Below, one piece after another: positions 1 through 8,842 of a stretch of DNA of 64,000 bases. The stretch's first letter is position 1. Every line of letters begins with the position of its first letter. The stretch is from the NCBI GenBank assembly GCA_028687995.1, contig JAQTZA010000007.1, forward strand, positions 134,426 through 198,425, written 5' to 3'. The DNA is from Bacteroidales bacterium. Its GTDB lineage: Bacteria; Bacteroidota; Bacteroidia; Bacteroidales; UBA7332. The notes beneath the pieces are model-generated. The model did no database searches. It had not been told where the DNA came from and saw nothing but the letters and a program-made list of their open reading frames with translations. Both the position numbers and the translations under genes were made by a program.

Positions 1-1002
1 ATTATTCACTATCGTAGCCACAGATTCGTTTGAACTCACATAACTGACAGGCAAATTTGAAGTCGACCAAGCAGCTGGTGAAAAATCAGAATCTGACAAT
101 CCTTTCATCGAAATCAAGGGAAATGTAAGGAATTGATCTTTCGGTCCGGGGACTTCATAAATGGAGAATCCGTTAAATCGGACAGCTTCATCACGCAAAT
201 CAGTGGAAGAAAGCAAGCTGCGATAAATTCCCCATTTGGGTCTGATAAACGAATTATTGTATCGGATGGTCATCAAATCATTATTGCGATACGACAATAT
301 GGAGATACCATCACTCACTTTCTTGATGTCAATCGAATAAGAACCGTGTAGACTATCTACCATAATGATCTCCGTAGCCTCAACCCATGTATTTTCAAAA
401 AGTGAAAGATTTGCGATTGCTACTTTATTCGTATTGTTATGAATAAGCTCCAATCGATTTGGATTTCCCTTGCGTGCCGTAAGGGTAAATATTGGATCCG
501 CTTCATCGCCTCCCACCGCCTTAATCTGATGTAAATGTGTGAAATTAGACGATGGCTGATAGCCAGTTGGGATTTTGAACTTCCATTTATACACTATTGT
601 TTCGTGCCTTGTCCCTTTCAAGCTGTCGGGTGAAGAATCGTAGGTTTTTATTTCAACTCGTTGTCTGTCAAAATTGATACAACGATCGTTGTCGGGCGTA
701 ACGTGAATATAAAACTCGAACACATATTGATTCAAATCGGCATCCCACACCTCTGCAATATGCCTTCCAAATTCGGGATGTACGCATTCCGGATTCTCAA
801 CGACATCTCCACCGCTTGGCGCAAAAACACTATTAATCAATTCGTATGTGTTTCCGGGCCCATCAGCATTTAAAACAGCTTGCGAGAATCCTTGAAAAGG
901 GAATATCGTAAATAATAAAATCAGGAATGAGTTGTAGAACAAATGATCCGGTCTCGACCAGCAATCTATTGGTGTGGAACAAATAGGGTTTGCGTTTTTC
1001 AT
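1..1002 (-). CDS. Secreted polysaccharide lyase-like protein (3' end cut by window edge)
   Basis: The reading frame is open from an ATG at 1002 to base 1 (334 codons), so the C-terminus lies outside the window. The N-terminus is Lys/Asn-rich with a later hydrophobic stretch (LFYNSFLILLFTIF) that could be a signal segment. The middle (about residues 60-290) reads as a beta-rich jelly-roll lyase domain: the segments THLHQIK, LTARKG and RPKWGIYRSL resemble the substrate groove strands of heparinase I/PL20/PL7-type lyases. The last visible residues (SNLPVSYVSSNESVATI) look like the start of a Big2-type Ig domain. It is the last gene of the locus here and has its own promoter with operators in the 330-nt spacer upstream. 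Lyase activity is inferred; the exact family is not certain. Confidence 0.7.
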   Translation of the reverse strand, partial: MKNANPICSTPIDCWSRPDHLFYNSFLILLFTIFPFQGFSQAVLNADGPGNTYELINSVFAPSGGDVVENPECVHPEFGRHIAEVWDADLNQYVFEFYIHVTPDNDRCINFDRQRVEIKTYDSSPDSLKGTRHETIVYKWKFKIPTGYQPSSNFTHLHQIKAVGGDEADPIFTLTARKGNPNRLELIHNNTNKVAIANLSLFENTWVEATEIIMVDSLHGSYSIDIKKVSDGISILSYRNNDLMTIRYNNSFIRPKWGIYRSLLSSTDLRDEAVRFNGFSIYEVPGPKDQFLTFPLISMKGLSDSDFSPAAWSTSNLPVSYVSSNESVATIVNN

Positions 1003-1120
1003 GGGTTCAGTTTATAATTTACATCCTGTGCAAAAAAGAGTGGTTTCTTATTGAATGCCCAAACTAGCATGAGAATCTTCATGTAGGAATTCATGTAAAA
1101 TGGATTAGACAATATCCATT

Positions 1121-1149
1121 TTGGTCAACCAAATAATCTGGTCGACCAA
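1121..1149. promoter_or_regulatory. Paired GntR-type operators
   Basis: Two palindromes, TTGGTCAACCAA (1121-1132) and CTGGTCGACCAA (1138-1149), lie with centres 17 bp apart. The upstream one overlaps the -7 box of the promoter and the other covers the expected start site. The susC promoter carries the same pair with the same 17 bp spacing. The form (TGGT..ACCA) fits FadR-family GntR operators, so the regulator at 13949-14659 is the likely ligand. Repression by steric block is inferred. Confidence 0.65.
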
Positions 1150-1177
1150 AAGTAATATATGCTAACACATCAACAAA
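1147..1177 (-). promoter_or_regulatory. Promoter of the 1-1002 lyase gene
   Basis: On the minus strand a TTTG (1177-1174) is followed after exactly 19 nt by TACTTTTG (1154-1147), a perfect match to the Bacteroidetes -33/-7 consensus TTTG-N19-TAnnTTTG. Transcription would start near 1140, giving a leader of about 138 nt. The last three bases of the -7 element are the outer bases of a TTGGTCGACCA-type palindrome. Confidence 0.7.
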
Positions 1178-1221
1178 ATTATTGAGACTATATTTTCACG
1201 AATATGTCGTACAACATATAA

Positions 1222-1233
1222 TTGGACGACCAA
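1222..1233. promoter_or_regulatory. Third GntR-type operator, upstream of the promoter
   Basis: TTGGACGACCAA at 1222-1233 matches the operator pattern with one change. It sits about 45 bp upstream of the -33 element, so it does not overlap the promoter. A remote site that supports looping is one reading; a decaying copy is another. An imperfect ATGTCGTACAACAT lies next to it at 1205. Confidence 0.45.
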
Positions 1234-1331
1234 AATCAGATGAAAGCAGATCAATTGAAAAGAAAAGTTGAGAAATAAGAATTTAAAATTCCGATGAGAT
1301 AAAATTAATTTTACAGCTGATAACTAAACCG

Positions 1332-2513
1332 TTACAGTTTTATATTTTTCTTTTTAATGTATCGAACCATTGCCTCCAAATAATAATAATCGGCATACGA
1401 TAGCGGGGCATCAATTTCCGATTTCGAGGGCCAGTTTCCAGTAGAATGTTTCAGAATAAAGAACCCATTTTCACCAACCTTAGCCAAATATTCTTCAGAA
1501 GATAAGGTTTTCAAAATCTCACCGGCAATTTGTAGATAATCATTCTTTTCCGTTACATAACCACTCAACTCGATGAGAGCTGATGCATAAATGGCTGCTG
1601 CGGAAGCATCGCGTGGAGCATTTGGCATGTTCGGTGCACTAAAATCCCAATACGGTATTTTGTCTTTTGGTAAATTAGGATGATGCAGGATAAATTCGGC
1701 CACTTTTTGCGCCTGCTCCAGATATATCAGCTTTTTCGTTTCGCGGTACATCATCGTATATCCATACAATGCCCAACCCTGCCCTCGTGCCCAAGAGGAG
1801 CTATCGCAGAAACCTTGGTGTGTTCCTCTATTTTTCACATTCCCTGTAATGCTATCGTAATCTACAACGTGATAGCAACTATTATCCGGACGGAAATGGT
1901 TGATGATTGTTTTGTCTGCGTGAGAAATCGCTGCTTGCAAAGGATTTGGATTGCCACTCAATTTCGACCCTTCACACAACAGTTCCAAATTCAACATATT
2001 ATCAATAATGACGGGATATTCCCATTTTCTCTTATCCCACGATTTAACTAAACCTACCGTAGGATGATATCTGGTCATAAGCGATTGAGATGCAGTTTCA
2101 AGTACCGCTTTGTAATCAGGATCTCCGGTCAATCGAAATCCATTGCCATAGCTGCAATAAACAATAAAACCCAAATCGTGTGTATCCGTTCTATATTGCG
2201 CTTTTTCGAGAAATTCGGTGTATCGAATAGCTTCTTTTTTACATGAATCATTTTTCGTAAGTTCATACAAATACCACAATGATCCTGGGAAAAAACCACT
2301 GGTCCAATCGTTGGTACCAACTAATTCTACTTGATTGTGTTCAAATGTGCGTGGCGATTTTTTAGTGCATTTGAACTTCTCAGCTGCAGCCAATAGTTGA
2401 AATTCGGACACTGATATGGCATGATTAATCCAATTACAACTTTTATATGTAACCGCTTGCAAAGGAAATAATGACAACACCAAAAGCAGAATTAGGGATA
2501 TTTTTAGTTTCAT
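1332..2513 (-). CDS. GH88 unsaturated glucuronyl/uronyl hydrolase, secreted
   Basis: This 393-residue protein matches family GH88, which removes the delta-4,5-unsaturated uronic acid that polysaccharide lyases leave on oligosaccharides, by hydration of the double bond. A signal peptide (LILLLVLSLFPLQA) indicates export to the periplasm. The two catalytic aspartates known from the Bacillus GL1 enzyme are visible at D113 (THDLGF) and D171 (IIDNML), with a spacing close to the reference pair. The substrate-binding motif SSSWARGQGWALYG is intact and length is normal. It lies 87 nt downstream of the PL38-like lyase gene in the same orientation, so it would process the products of the lyases made by the same operon. 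The ATG at 2513 directly precedes the signal peptide. Confidence 0.93.
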   Translation of the reverse strand: MKLKISLILLLVLSLFPLQAVTYKSCNWINHAISVSEFQLLAAAEKFKCTKKSPRTFEHNQVELVGTNDWTSGFFPGSLWYLYELTKNDSCKKEAIRYTEFLEKAQYRTDTHDLGFIVYCSYGNGFRLTGDPDYKAVLETASQSLMTRYHPTVGLVKSWDKRKWEYPVIIDNMLNLELLCEGSKLSGNPNPLQAAISHADKTIINHFRPDNSCYHVVDYDSITGNVKNRGTHQGFCDSSSWARGQGWALYGYTMMYRETKKLIYLEQAQKVAEFILHHPNLPKDKIPYWDFSAPNMPNAPRDASAAAIYASALIELSGYVTEKNDYLQIAGEILKTLSSEEYLAKVGENGFFILKHSTGNWPSKSEIDAPLSYADYYYLEAMVRYIKKKNIKL

Positions 2514-2600
2514 AAAGTGTATAAATTAGAATGTAAAACCCTGAACAAATGAGCTTTTGAGGTTCATCTGCACTATATATTAGCATTTGTAAAATCTTAA

Positions 2601-3833
2601 TTACTTGATTGGATAGGATAACCCAACCCAGAGAATGGGATTCTTGAGCGGCATATTACGTTTGCTCTCTTCACTTGGAAAATTGGGGTCGTTTTCTTTC
2701 CAAATCTTAATCCACGTAGGATCTTTTTGCGCCATGGCTGCAAAAAACATAAATGGACGTCGACCCGGTTGTTCGACCCAATGAGAAATATCTTTGTTGT
2801 AAGGCCAGCAATTTCGATCAGTTACATACGGTTTTATGAAATCTACTCCATTTTTCATGCCACTACCATTGGGTAATGCGAAATTCCACGCATCGAAATC
2901 TTTTGTTGTCAAGATATGAGCCAAAGTGGCAAACCCATCAAGGCAGAATAGCGAGTACGAATAGGGTTTTGTACGCTCCAATTCAAGTGGTAAGCTCCCA
3001 TCTTTTGCCATTTGAGTGGGTAATAAAATTTCAACATAATGTTTTCTGCATTTCCATAATATAGACGTATCACCTACCAAATGAGCATAAGCCGCTACTT
3101 GCGCATGCCACCAAGTTCCGTGATTATTTTTGGCATTCATCTCATCTATTCCGTAAGGATGTGTATTCATCCAAATCATAAAAGTGTCGAACCATTCACG
3201 AATAATTTGACCATCCAGCTTCGACAAATAAGGCGATTTCTCTAGAATTTCCACCGATTTACTGACCTCGATTAGCGATACGGCGTCGATAATACCAATG
3301 CCACGCCCAGTATTGATGCCTTTGATAGCTTGAGCGTACAGCAAATGAGGATGCATCAACGTGGTCGTATCTACAAACCATGCTTTCAAATGGTTAACTG
3401 CCGCTTTTGCATATTCCTTCTTACCTGTAAGTAAATAGGCTGATGTTTCTGTGCCCACAATCCACGAAAAACGCCCGATGGCTTTCAGGTGATTGTCGAA
3501 ATTTTCCGGATTATTCATTCCATCCTTGCGAATGTATGACCCATTCGGATTCTTGGGATCGGACCACCAATAGGTTGCCTCTGAATAGTAATCGTGTAGT
3601 CCGCCCGCACTTCGAGGACAAGATGAATCGGTGACGGTAATCGGTTTTACGAACAGCAAACTATCAGCCAATGTAAGCACACGAGGTCTTTCTACTTCAA
3701 TGATTTGAGAAGCAATGGCATTACTTGCGAGAGTGGTATCTCCTTTTTTTCTATTTCCTTTGGCTTTTTCTATTTGCAAAAGGAAGATTGAAAAAAACAA
3801 AAACAGCACGAATGCTTTATTTCTAATCTGCAT
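2601..3833 (-). CDS. Alginate-lyase-fold polysaccharide lyase, PL38-like, secreted
   Basis: A 410-residue exported protein with the (alpha/alpha)-toroid alginate lyase domain (Pfam Alginate_lyase). Characteristic motifs are DYYSEATYWW (residues 81-90) and NNHGTWW (236-242), where the Asn/His pair would neutralise and act on the uronate. The pattern is closest to PL38, whose known members cut glucuronan or alginate; which polymer is used here cannot be read from sequence. The start chosen is the ATG at 3833, which begins the signal peptide (AFVLFLFFSIFLLQ); a TTG two codons upstream is possible but unnecessary. It sits 11 nt from the end of the beta-helix gene, so the genes are cotranscribed. 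Confidence 0.85.
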   Translation of the reverse strand: MQIRNKAFVLFLFFSIFLLQIEKAKGNRKKGDTTLASNAIASQIIEVERPRVLTLADSLLFVKPITVTDSSCPRSAGGLHDYYSEATYWWSDPKNPNGSYIRKDGMNNPENFDNHLKAIGRFSWIVGTETSAYLLTGKKEYAKAAVNHLKAWFVDTTTLMHPHLLYAQAIKGINTGRGIGIIDAVSLIEVSKSVEILEKSPYLSKLDGQIIREWFDTFMIWMNTHPYGIDEMNAKNNHGTWWHAQVAAYAHLVGDTSILWKCRKHYVEILLPTQMAKDGSLPLELERTKPYSYSLFCLDGFATLAHILTTKDFDAWNFALPNGSGMKNGVDFIKPYVTDRNCWPYNKDISHWVEQPGRRPFMFFAAMAQKDPTWIKIWKENDPNFPSEESKRNMPLKNPILWVGLSYPIK

Positions 3834-3844
3834 ACCCAATCATT

Positions 3845-5695
3845 TTATTTCTTCAAAAATTTGAGTGTTTGCGTTTTATTTTCTGTAATACATTCTAAAA
3901 AATACAATCCAGACGAAAGTTTATTAGTTGAAATAACAGCCTGATTGTCTGTCGTTTTTATTTCAGATTCAATATGTCCTGTACTATTTCGGACGCGTAA
4001 TAAGGTATCGATTCCTTTCGTGTTCAACACTACATTTATCTCATTTTTAGCCAACGAAGGAAATATTGAAACGCCTTCTTCCTTCTTCGTTTGTTTAATT
4101 GCCGTTAACTTCAATCGATTCGCCAATTGTGATTCGTAAAGCGAATTTGGAACCAAACCTCCTTTATTCTGACCTTCCACAAAACCCAGCGGAAAGTTGG
4201 TTGCACTGATCGGATTTCCTGTAATCGACTTGGCAAAACAACCGATGGCATAATTCTGCCCGGTGGGTGGTTTCTGCAAAGCAATTTTTCCATAGGAAGA
4301 TGTGACATCACAATTCCATAAAACCGAATGAACGGCTGCCCATCCATGACCAGTTCCCAAATTCACTCGATTGTAAAGCCCCAAAACAAAATCGCGTATC
4401 AAATTAATTTCTTTATGATTATCGTATAACATACCTTGTGTCCATTGACGATGACCTTCATTTGAGTTATTAACAGCATCGGAAACACAACGTAAAAAAA
4501 CATTTCCAGAAGTGGACGAAGTTCCATTCGAGACATAATGATGGCGTCCATTTCGGGCATAACAATTCTGAAACAAGTTCAACTGAGAATAGACATAGGT
4601 GTTGAAATTATACATCCGTTCACCGGTAATGATGGCCACAGGATCAATCGCACTACAATCTATAAAAGTGCTTCTGGTACACGCTTCGGTGATAATTCCA
4701 GATTGTCCAAAATGAATAAATGTGCAGTTTTTCGCCCACGAATTCTCACAACTTTTGAATCGTGCAGCTTGCCACGCATGATCTTCATCTTCGCCACCCA
4801 ACGTTTCAATGTCGATCCTCAAATTCTCTAAACCAACCTGATTAATTAGCCCATCCACATTTGGTTTATAGATATACGATGCTGATATTGAATTCTTTAA
4901 GGTGTAGAAAACAGGCGCATCAATGGTTATCTGATTGCCACTTATATTGGTTATGAACCGATTATAACTGATAGGAAGCTGATTCACGACCCAACGTTCG
5001 TCTGGATCGGTCGGTGCCGATGGATCGGGATAAGGCACACCTCCCTGATTGACGGCATCAATCCACTTTTGCGTACATGGATGATAAACGATGATCCGAT
5101 CGCCCACCTGATAAAGAGCTGCATTATCTACATTGAATGTAAAACTTCCAACCGGCACGATATTGTCTGTAATAAAACTTTTCGTACCACTGAGCTGCGT
5201 TTTTCCATTTATTTGCGATGTTACGCCTAGAATTAACACATCACGCTGTGCTGGATTATTTCCTCTTGCATAAATAATTGTAGATGTTGCAGGGTTAGCT
5301 CCGTCTCCTATTCCTCGCAGGACGATTCCATCTTTATTCACATAAATTGTACCGTACACATCATATTTTCCGGCTTGCAACAATACTGCACCTCGTATTC
5401 CGTTGCCATCCAAAGGTAGATTGCCTACATAATCAATCGCATTCTGAATATTCGACGTATTATCTCCGACTATGGGTGATATTATTTTCACTGTCGAAAC
5501 AATCGGCAATTCTACACCTCCGCCTTTGTATCCTGCATGACTAAAATCGGGTAAAATAAAACCATCTACATCGGGCTTATAGGTGAGTGAGCCATCATTC
5601 CCAACAGATAACAGAGTCGATTGCCAAGGTGTTTGTGCAAAAACATATCCCGAAACAATGAACGAAAGAGCAACCAGAAACTGTTTTATAGTCAT
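3845..5695 (-). CDS. Secreted right-handed beta-helix protein (pectate-lyase fold) with T9SS sorting tail
   Basis: 616 residues. The signal peptide (QFLVALSFIVSGYVFAQ) is followed by an opening segment with HAGYKGGGVELP, then a classic beta-helix cap: NIQNAIDYVGNLPLDGNGIRG, VLLQAGKYDV and VLRGIGDG. The core (about 60-500) has the short repeated strands of pectin-lyase-like folds. The last 80 residues (SIFPSLAKNEINVVL to GLYFLECITENKTQTLKFLKK) form a type A T9SS C-terminal domain, so the protein is secreted through the Por/Gld secretion system and probably kept on the surface. I do not recognise a characterised family, and no lyase catalytic set is certain. Its place between PL6 and PL38-like genes argues for a role on the same uronic-acid polymer. 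Confidence 0.8.
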   Translation of the reverse strand: MTIKQFLVALSFIVSGYVFAQTPWQSTLLSVGNDGSLTYKPDVDGFILPDFSHAGYKGGGVELPIVSTVKIISPIVGDNTSNIQNAIDYVGNLPLDGNGIRGAVLLQAGKYDVYGTIYVNKDGIVLRGIGDGANPATSTIIYARGNNPAQRDVLILGVTSQINGKTQLSGTKSFITDNIVPVGSFTFNVDNAALYQVGDRIIVYHPCTQKWIDAVNQGGVPYPDPSAPTDPDERWVVNQLPISYNRFITNISGNQITIDAPVFYTLKNSISASYIYKPNVDGLINQVGLENLRIDIETLGGEDEDHAWQAARFKSCENSWAKNCTFIHFGQSGIITEACTRSTFIDCSAIDPVAIITGERMYNFNTYVYSQLNLFQNCYARNGRHHYVSNGTSSTSGNVFLRCVSDAVNNSNEGHRQWTQGMLYDNHKEINLIRDFVLGLYNRVNLGTGHGWAAVHSVLWNCDVTSSYGKIALQKPPTGQNYAIGCFAKSITGNPISATNFPLGFVEGQNKGGLVPNSLYESQLANRLKLTAIKQTKKEEGVSIFPSLAKNEINVVLNTKGIDTLLRVRNSTGHIESEIKTTDNQAVISTNKLSSGLYFLECITENKTQTLKFLKK

Positions 5696-5740
5696 TATCT
5701 GTCGGATAATTGATTATGTGATTTGCTTATAAATAGAGAC

Positions 5741-8131
5741 TTATTTCAACCCAATGTTTCCACCATCTGTGGCTTTTGACAAAAGAGTTGACTTTTTAGA
5801 CAGTGCAAATCCAACTTTCTCAAACTTCGGATTGTCATAAATCAGGTTTTCACTTTTTGCTCCAGCATCTGTTTTTGGTTTCAAGCAATCGTACAGGCAA
5901 CAATTAGCGATACTATTTTTATCACCTGATAATTTTACCGTAGTTTTGGCCAACGAATTGCTGATAATTGAATTAGTGATAGAGACATTCACAATTCCAG
6001 TCAGTTTAAGGATGGTTTGTTTCTCGTCTTTGCCGATTTCATTCAACACGCAATGATTGATGCGCAGGGTACCGCCCAAAGTTGATTCATCGTTTCCACC
6101 CCGATAAAAATCAATCAGATATTGTGAGAAATTATCAAAAAGAGTGTTTTCAAAAACAATATTTTCCGCACTGTATTTGCCAATATCCTCTTTCTCTTCA
6201 CCCAAACTAAATCCACGATATGTATCTCTAAAAATTGAGTTTGTAATCTTTATTGAATCAGCAATTGTTCCTTTATATGCTTTGTAAAAGGCTCCTGTTT
6301 CGACATTAAAATCGAATAGTTCACAGCGATCTATCATCAACGAATAACCATTTGCACCCTCTTTCGAAGTGATAATTCCATATTTTGCGGGAAATGTAGC
6401 TTTATTATCTCCGTTCATTGCAATTCCTTGAAGAAGCAGTGTTGCGTCACCCGAAATTTCGAAAAACGCGCCATTAGCTCGGTCGAGTTGCATTTTAAGT
6501 TCGGGTTTTGTTTTACAATTGACTGATGCTCTAATCGTAATGCTTTTGCTGATAACGCTTTTGCGAGTCAACAAATGAACACCTTCCACTAATTCGAGAA
6601 TGTCGCCTGCTTTGGCTTTTTTAAGGGCTTGAGTGAGAATATCGGTACCAGCAGCAACAGGAATGATTTTCCCTTCAACTTTTGATTTTCTCGACAATTG
6701 AGTTTGAGGTTTATACCAATTCGGCCCACAATTCTTAGCACTGGCTATTTCGAAACTATTTTTCTCGTCCTTATTTTGAAAAGCACCAATCACAGCCGAA
6801 CCGCGCAATGCTCCTAGAATATCAAATTTCACGAATGGCAATTTCTTCGCTTTCGCAGCTGTGTAAACCATACTATACCCATCTACTACCGAATTGAGCA
6901 ATGCTCCTTCAGCCGTTCCTTTGCCTTTCAAAAGTCCACTTTTACTAATCATCAGATTATTCTCAAGAGTAATTCCGTCAGCATTTGCATAACTTTTTGT
7001 CAATTCCGGCTCATTCGGACTATAAACCAAATTGTTAATCAACATTGTACTTTGTGGCGCAACAATTCTGTTTCGTTCTTCCACACCGACACAAAAACGC
7101 CAAGGAAGTACACACTCATAATAGGTGTTATTTGCCACAATCACATTTTTCACTGGTGCGTAACCGTTTTGTGGAGAGTCGGGAATGGCATTCATAATGG
7201 TGAGTGCCGACCTGAAATCTTCGCCTCCCAATTTGTAGAAAAAGTTATTAAAAATGATGTGACCTTCGTTAATAACCCGTACCCCGCCGGTAAATGGTTT
7301 TCCATTGCCAATAAACCAATTGCCGGATACAATGGCTCGGTTCCCGTGGCGCAAAACGAGACTGCCTTCGCATTCGAAGAACGTATTGTTGAAATATTTA
7401 TTGTCGCACGATTTGTTCGAAATAATCTCCACTTCACCGTTGCATCTCTCAAAATAGTTGCTCTCCACCACCGTTTCTGAGCTATTTGTGCACACTTGAC
7501 TCGTTCCAATGCGAATGGTTTCACCGCCATTTGATCCTAATCTGGGTCGATGACCGAAATAATTATGGGTAATCAGGTGGTGATTATTCATCGAATTAGA
7601 GTCGTTTGGCCAAACGACCAAGGTTGTTCCCTCGTTTGATTTTCCACCAAAATAGCAATATTTGATCGTATTATTTTTACCCCACAATCCAATCCAATGG
7701 TCTGCAGAATCCTTTGCATTTTGGCTATATCCATCGATGACGCAATGGGTCAGTACCGAGTGATAAGCATACTCTTTGGAGCTGGTTTTAAAGTCAATCA
7801 CCGTTCCTCTTGGTGTTCTGCCATTCACAAAAGTCAATCCTGAAATTTGCAACCATTCACCCGATAATTGAAGAGAAGAATTCCCTTCGATAGTCACCTT
7901 GCCAGGTGTTTCTGCTACCAAATTGATGTATTTTCCGGATTCACCTTTTCCTTTAAAAATGATTTTCGCATCTTGCCAAACGCCATTTGCCAAAATGATT
8001 GAGTCGCCAGCAATCAGCGTTTTTACATTTACGTTATATTCGTTTATATCATTTACCTTAACACTTTTTGCAAACGAAGAAACGGATGCAAATGAGATAA
8101 AAAGTGATAAAGTCAGCAGTTTATAGTTCAT
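5741..8131 (-). CDS. PL6 polysaccharide lyase (alginate/chondroitin B lyase family), two beta-helix domains
   Basis: With the ATG at 8131 the protein has 796 residues and starts directly with a signal peptide (MNYKLLTLSLFISFASVSSFA); a longer frame to 8212 would add 27 residues without function. Residues 25-470 form the PL6 beta-helix. The catalytic pair of PL6 (Lys then Arg, 21 apart in AlyGC) is visible as K240 in IISNKSC and R261 in VLRHGNR; the calcium-binding side (NGEVEIISNK) is intact. Residues 510-796 form a second beta-helix domain like those of two-domain PL6 enzymes. The family beta-eliminates alginate or dermatan sulfate. A putative operator lies just upstream at 8182. Operon position after the lipoprotein gene supports a role in the same pathway. 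Confidence 0.9.
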   Translation of the reverse strand: MNYKLLTLSLFISFASVSSFAKSVKVNDINEYNVNVKTLIAGDSIILANGVWQDAKIIFKGKGESGKYINLVAETPGKVTIEGNSSLQLSGEWLQISGLTFVNGRTPRGTVIDFKTSSKEYAYHSVLTHCVIDGYSQNAKDSADHWIGLWGKNNTIKYCYFGGKSNEGTTLVVWPNDSNSMNNHHLITHNYFGHRPRLGSNGGETIRIGTSQVCTNSSETVVESNYFERCNGEVEIISNKSCDNKYFNNTFFECEGSLVLRHGNRAIVSGNWFIGNGKPFTGGVRVINEGHIIFNNFFYKLGGEDFRSALTIMNAIPDSPQNGYAPVKNVIVANNTYYECVLPWRFCVGVEERNRIVAPQSTMLINNLVYSPNEPELTKSYANADGITLENNLMISKSGLLKGKGTAEGALLNSVVDGYSMVYTAAKAKKLPFVKFDILGALRGSAVIGAFQNKDEKNSFEIASAKNCGPNWYKPQTQLSRKSKVEGKIIPVAAGTDILTQALKKAKAGDILELVEGVHLLTRKSVISKSITIRASVNCKTKPELKMQLDRANGAFFEISGDATLLLQGIAMNGDNKATFPAKYGIITSKEGANGYSLMIDRCELFDFNVETGAFYKAYKGTIADSIKITNSIFRDTYRGFSLGEEKEDIGKYSAENIVFENTLFDNFSQYLIDFYRGGNDESTLGGTLRINHCVLNEIGKDEKQTILKLTGIVNVSITNSIISNSLAKTTVKLSGDKNSIANCCLYDCLKPKTDAGAKSENLIYDNPKFEKVGFALSKKSTLLSKATDGGNIGLK

Positions 8132-8181
8132 TAGTTTGTAGTTTGAATATGAAAATAGAGAGATTGAAATAACCCATCGTT

Positions 8182-8198
8182 CCGATCGACCAAATATT
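8182..8198 (-). promoter_or_regulatory. Degenerate operator overlapping an imperfect -7 element before PL6
   Basis: On the minus strand AATATTTG (8198-8191) runs into TTGGTCGATCGG (8193-8182), in the same register as the two clear promoter/operator overlaps of this locus. Nine of twelve operator bases match TTGGTCGACCAA. No -33 TTTG is found at 19 nt, so an internal promoter is doubtful; the half-site may still be bound. Confidence 0.35.
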
Positions 8199-8220
8199 GA
8201 CCGAAACGACAAGGATGATT

Positions 8221-8823
8221 TTATTTGATAATGGCGTCGTTAAAAGCTTTTTGTGCTGCAGTCAAAACAATTACAGCATCTGCCACTTGCCTGTCGACCG
8301 TTGCACTTGCGCCTCGAATGGCTTTTGCCGCAGTGATAGCATTTGTAAAAGTAGTTTTTGCCTCAGTTGACACTTGGCCCACAGCACTACCTTCTACAGT
8401 TGCAGAATTTAGTGCATCAGCAGCTACAATTACATCATTAAGCGGACGTCTATCGGACAACCATAAACTGCCATTAAATGCCTTACCTGCTGTAGTTATG
8501 GATTTGTTTCCAGCAACCAACTCTTCGATGGTCACATCTGCTTTGTAGATAATGGCAGAGTCCGCTTTCAAAACCGTTAAATAATCGGATTTGTAGCTAT
8601 CAAAAGTCGTATTGCTTTTAAAATCACCTTTATTATAACCGACCACACAACTGTACACAACAGCCAATTGTGCATCTACAAACTCTTTTTGTTGTTGTTT
8701 GTATTCCGATAAGGTTTTGGGTACAATCAATGTTACATCGTCTTTCACGGTGCAAGAGCTGAAATTTAATATATAAATTGCTCCGAGAAGGATAAAAATT
8801 ATTTTTCTAAAAATGGTTTTCAT
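8221..8823 (-). CDS. FIVAR-like lipoprotein of the polysaccharide locus
   Basis: A 200-residue protein with a lipoprotein signal (IIFILLGAIYILNFSSC, lipid-anchored Cys at about residue 24). The C-terminal half (LNDVIVAADALNSA, TFTNAITAAKAIRGA, VIVLTAAQKAFNDAI) has the Ala-rich helical pattern of FIVAR modules. It takes the place, right after SusD, where surface glycan-binding lipoproteins are commonly encoded, so an outer-membrane role in glycan capture is inferred. I do not recognise a named family. The ATG at 8823 is preferred; a TTG three codons upstream is the other option. It is cotranscribed with susD (19 nt gap). Confidence 0.7.
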   Translation of the reverse strand: MKTIFRKIIFILLGAIYILNFSSCTVKDDVTLIVPKTLSEYKQQQKEFVDAQLAVVYSCVVGYNKGDFKSNTTFDSYKSDYLTVLKADSAIIYKADVTIEELVAGNKSITTAGKAFNGSLWLSDRRPLNDVIVAADALNSATVEGSAVGQVSTEAKTTFTNAITAAKAIRGASATVDRQVADAVIVLTAAQKAFNDAIIK

Positions 8824-8842
8824 AATAATCAATTTTGGAGGA

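Noticed and set aside
7052..7530. Open frames of more than 100 codons on the plus strand and in another minus frame inside the PL6 gene
   Set aside because: They are shadows of the long PL6 frame, whose catalytic residues are intact.
8132..8212. N-terminal extension of the PL6 protein by 27 residues
   Set aside because: It places a charged stretch before the signal peptide, and it overlaps the operator-like site.
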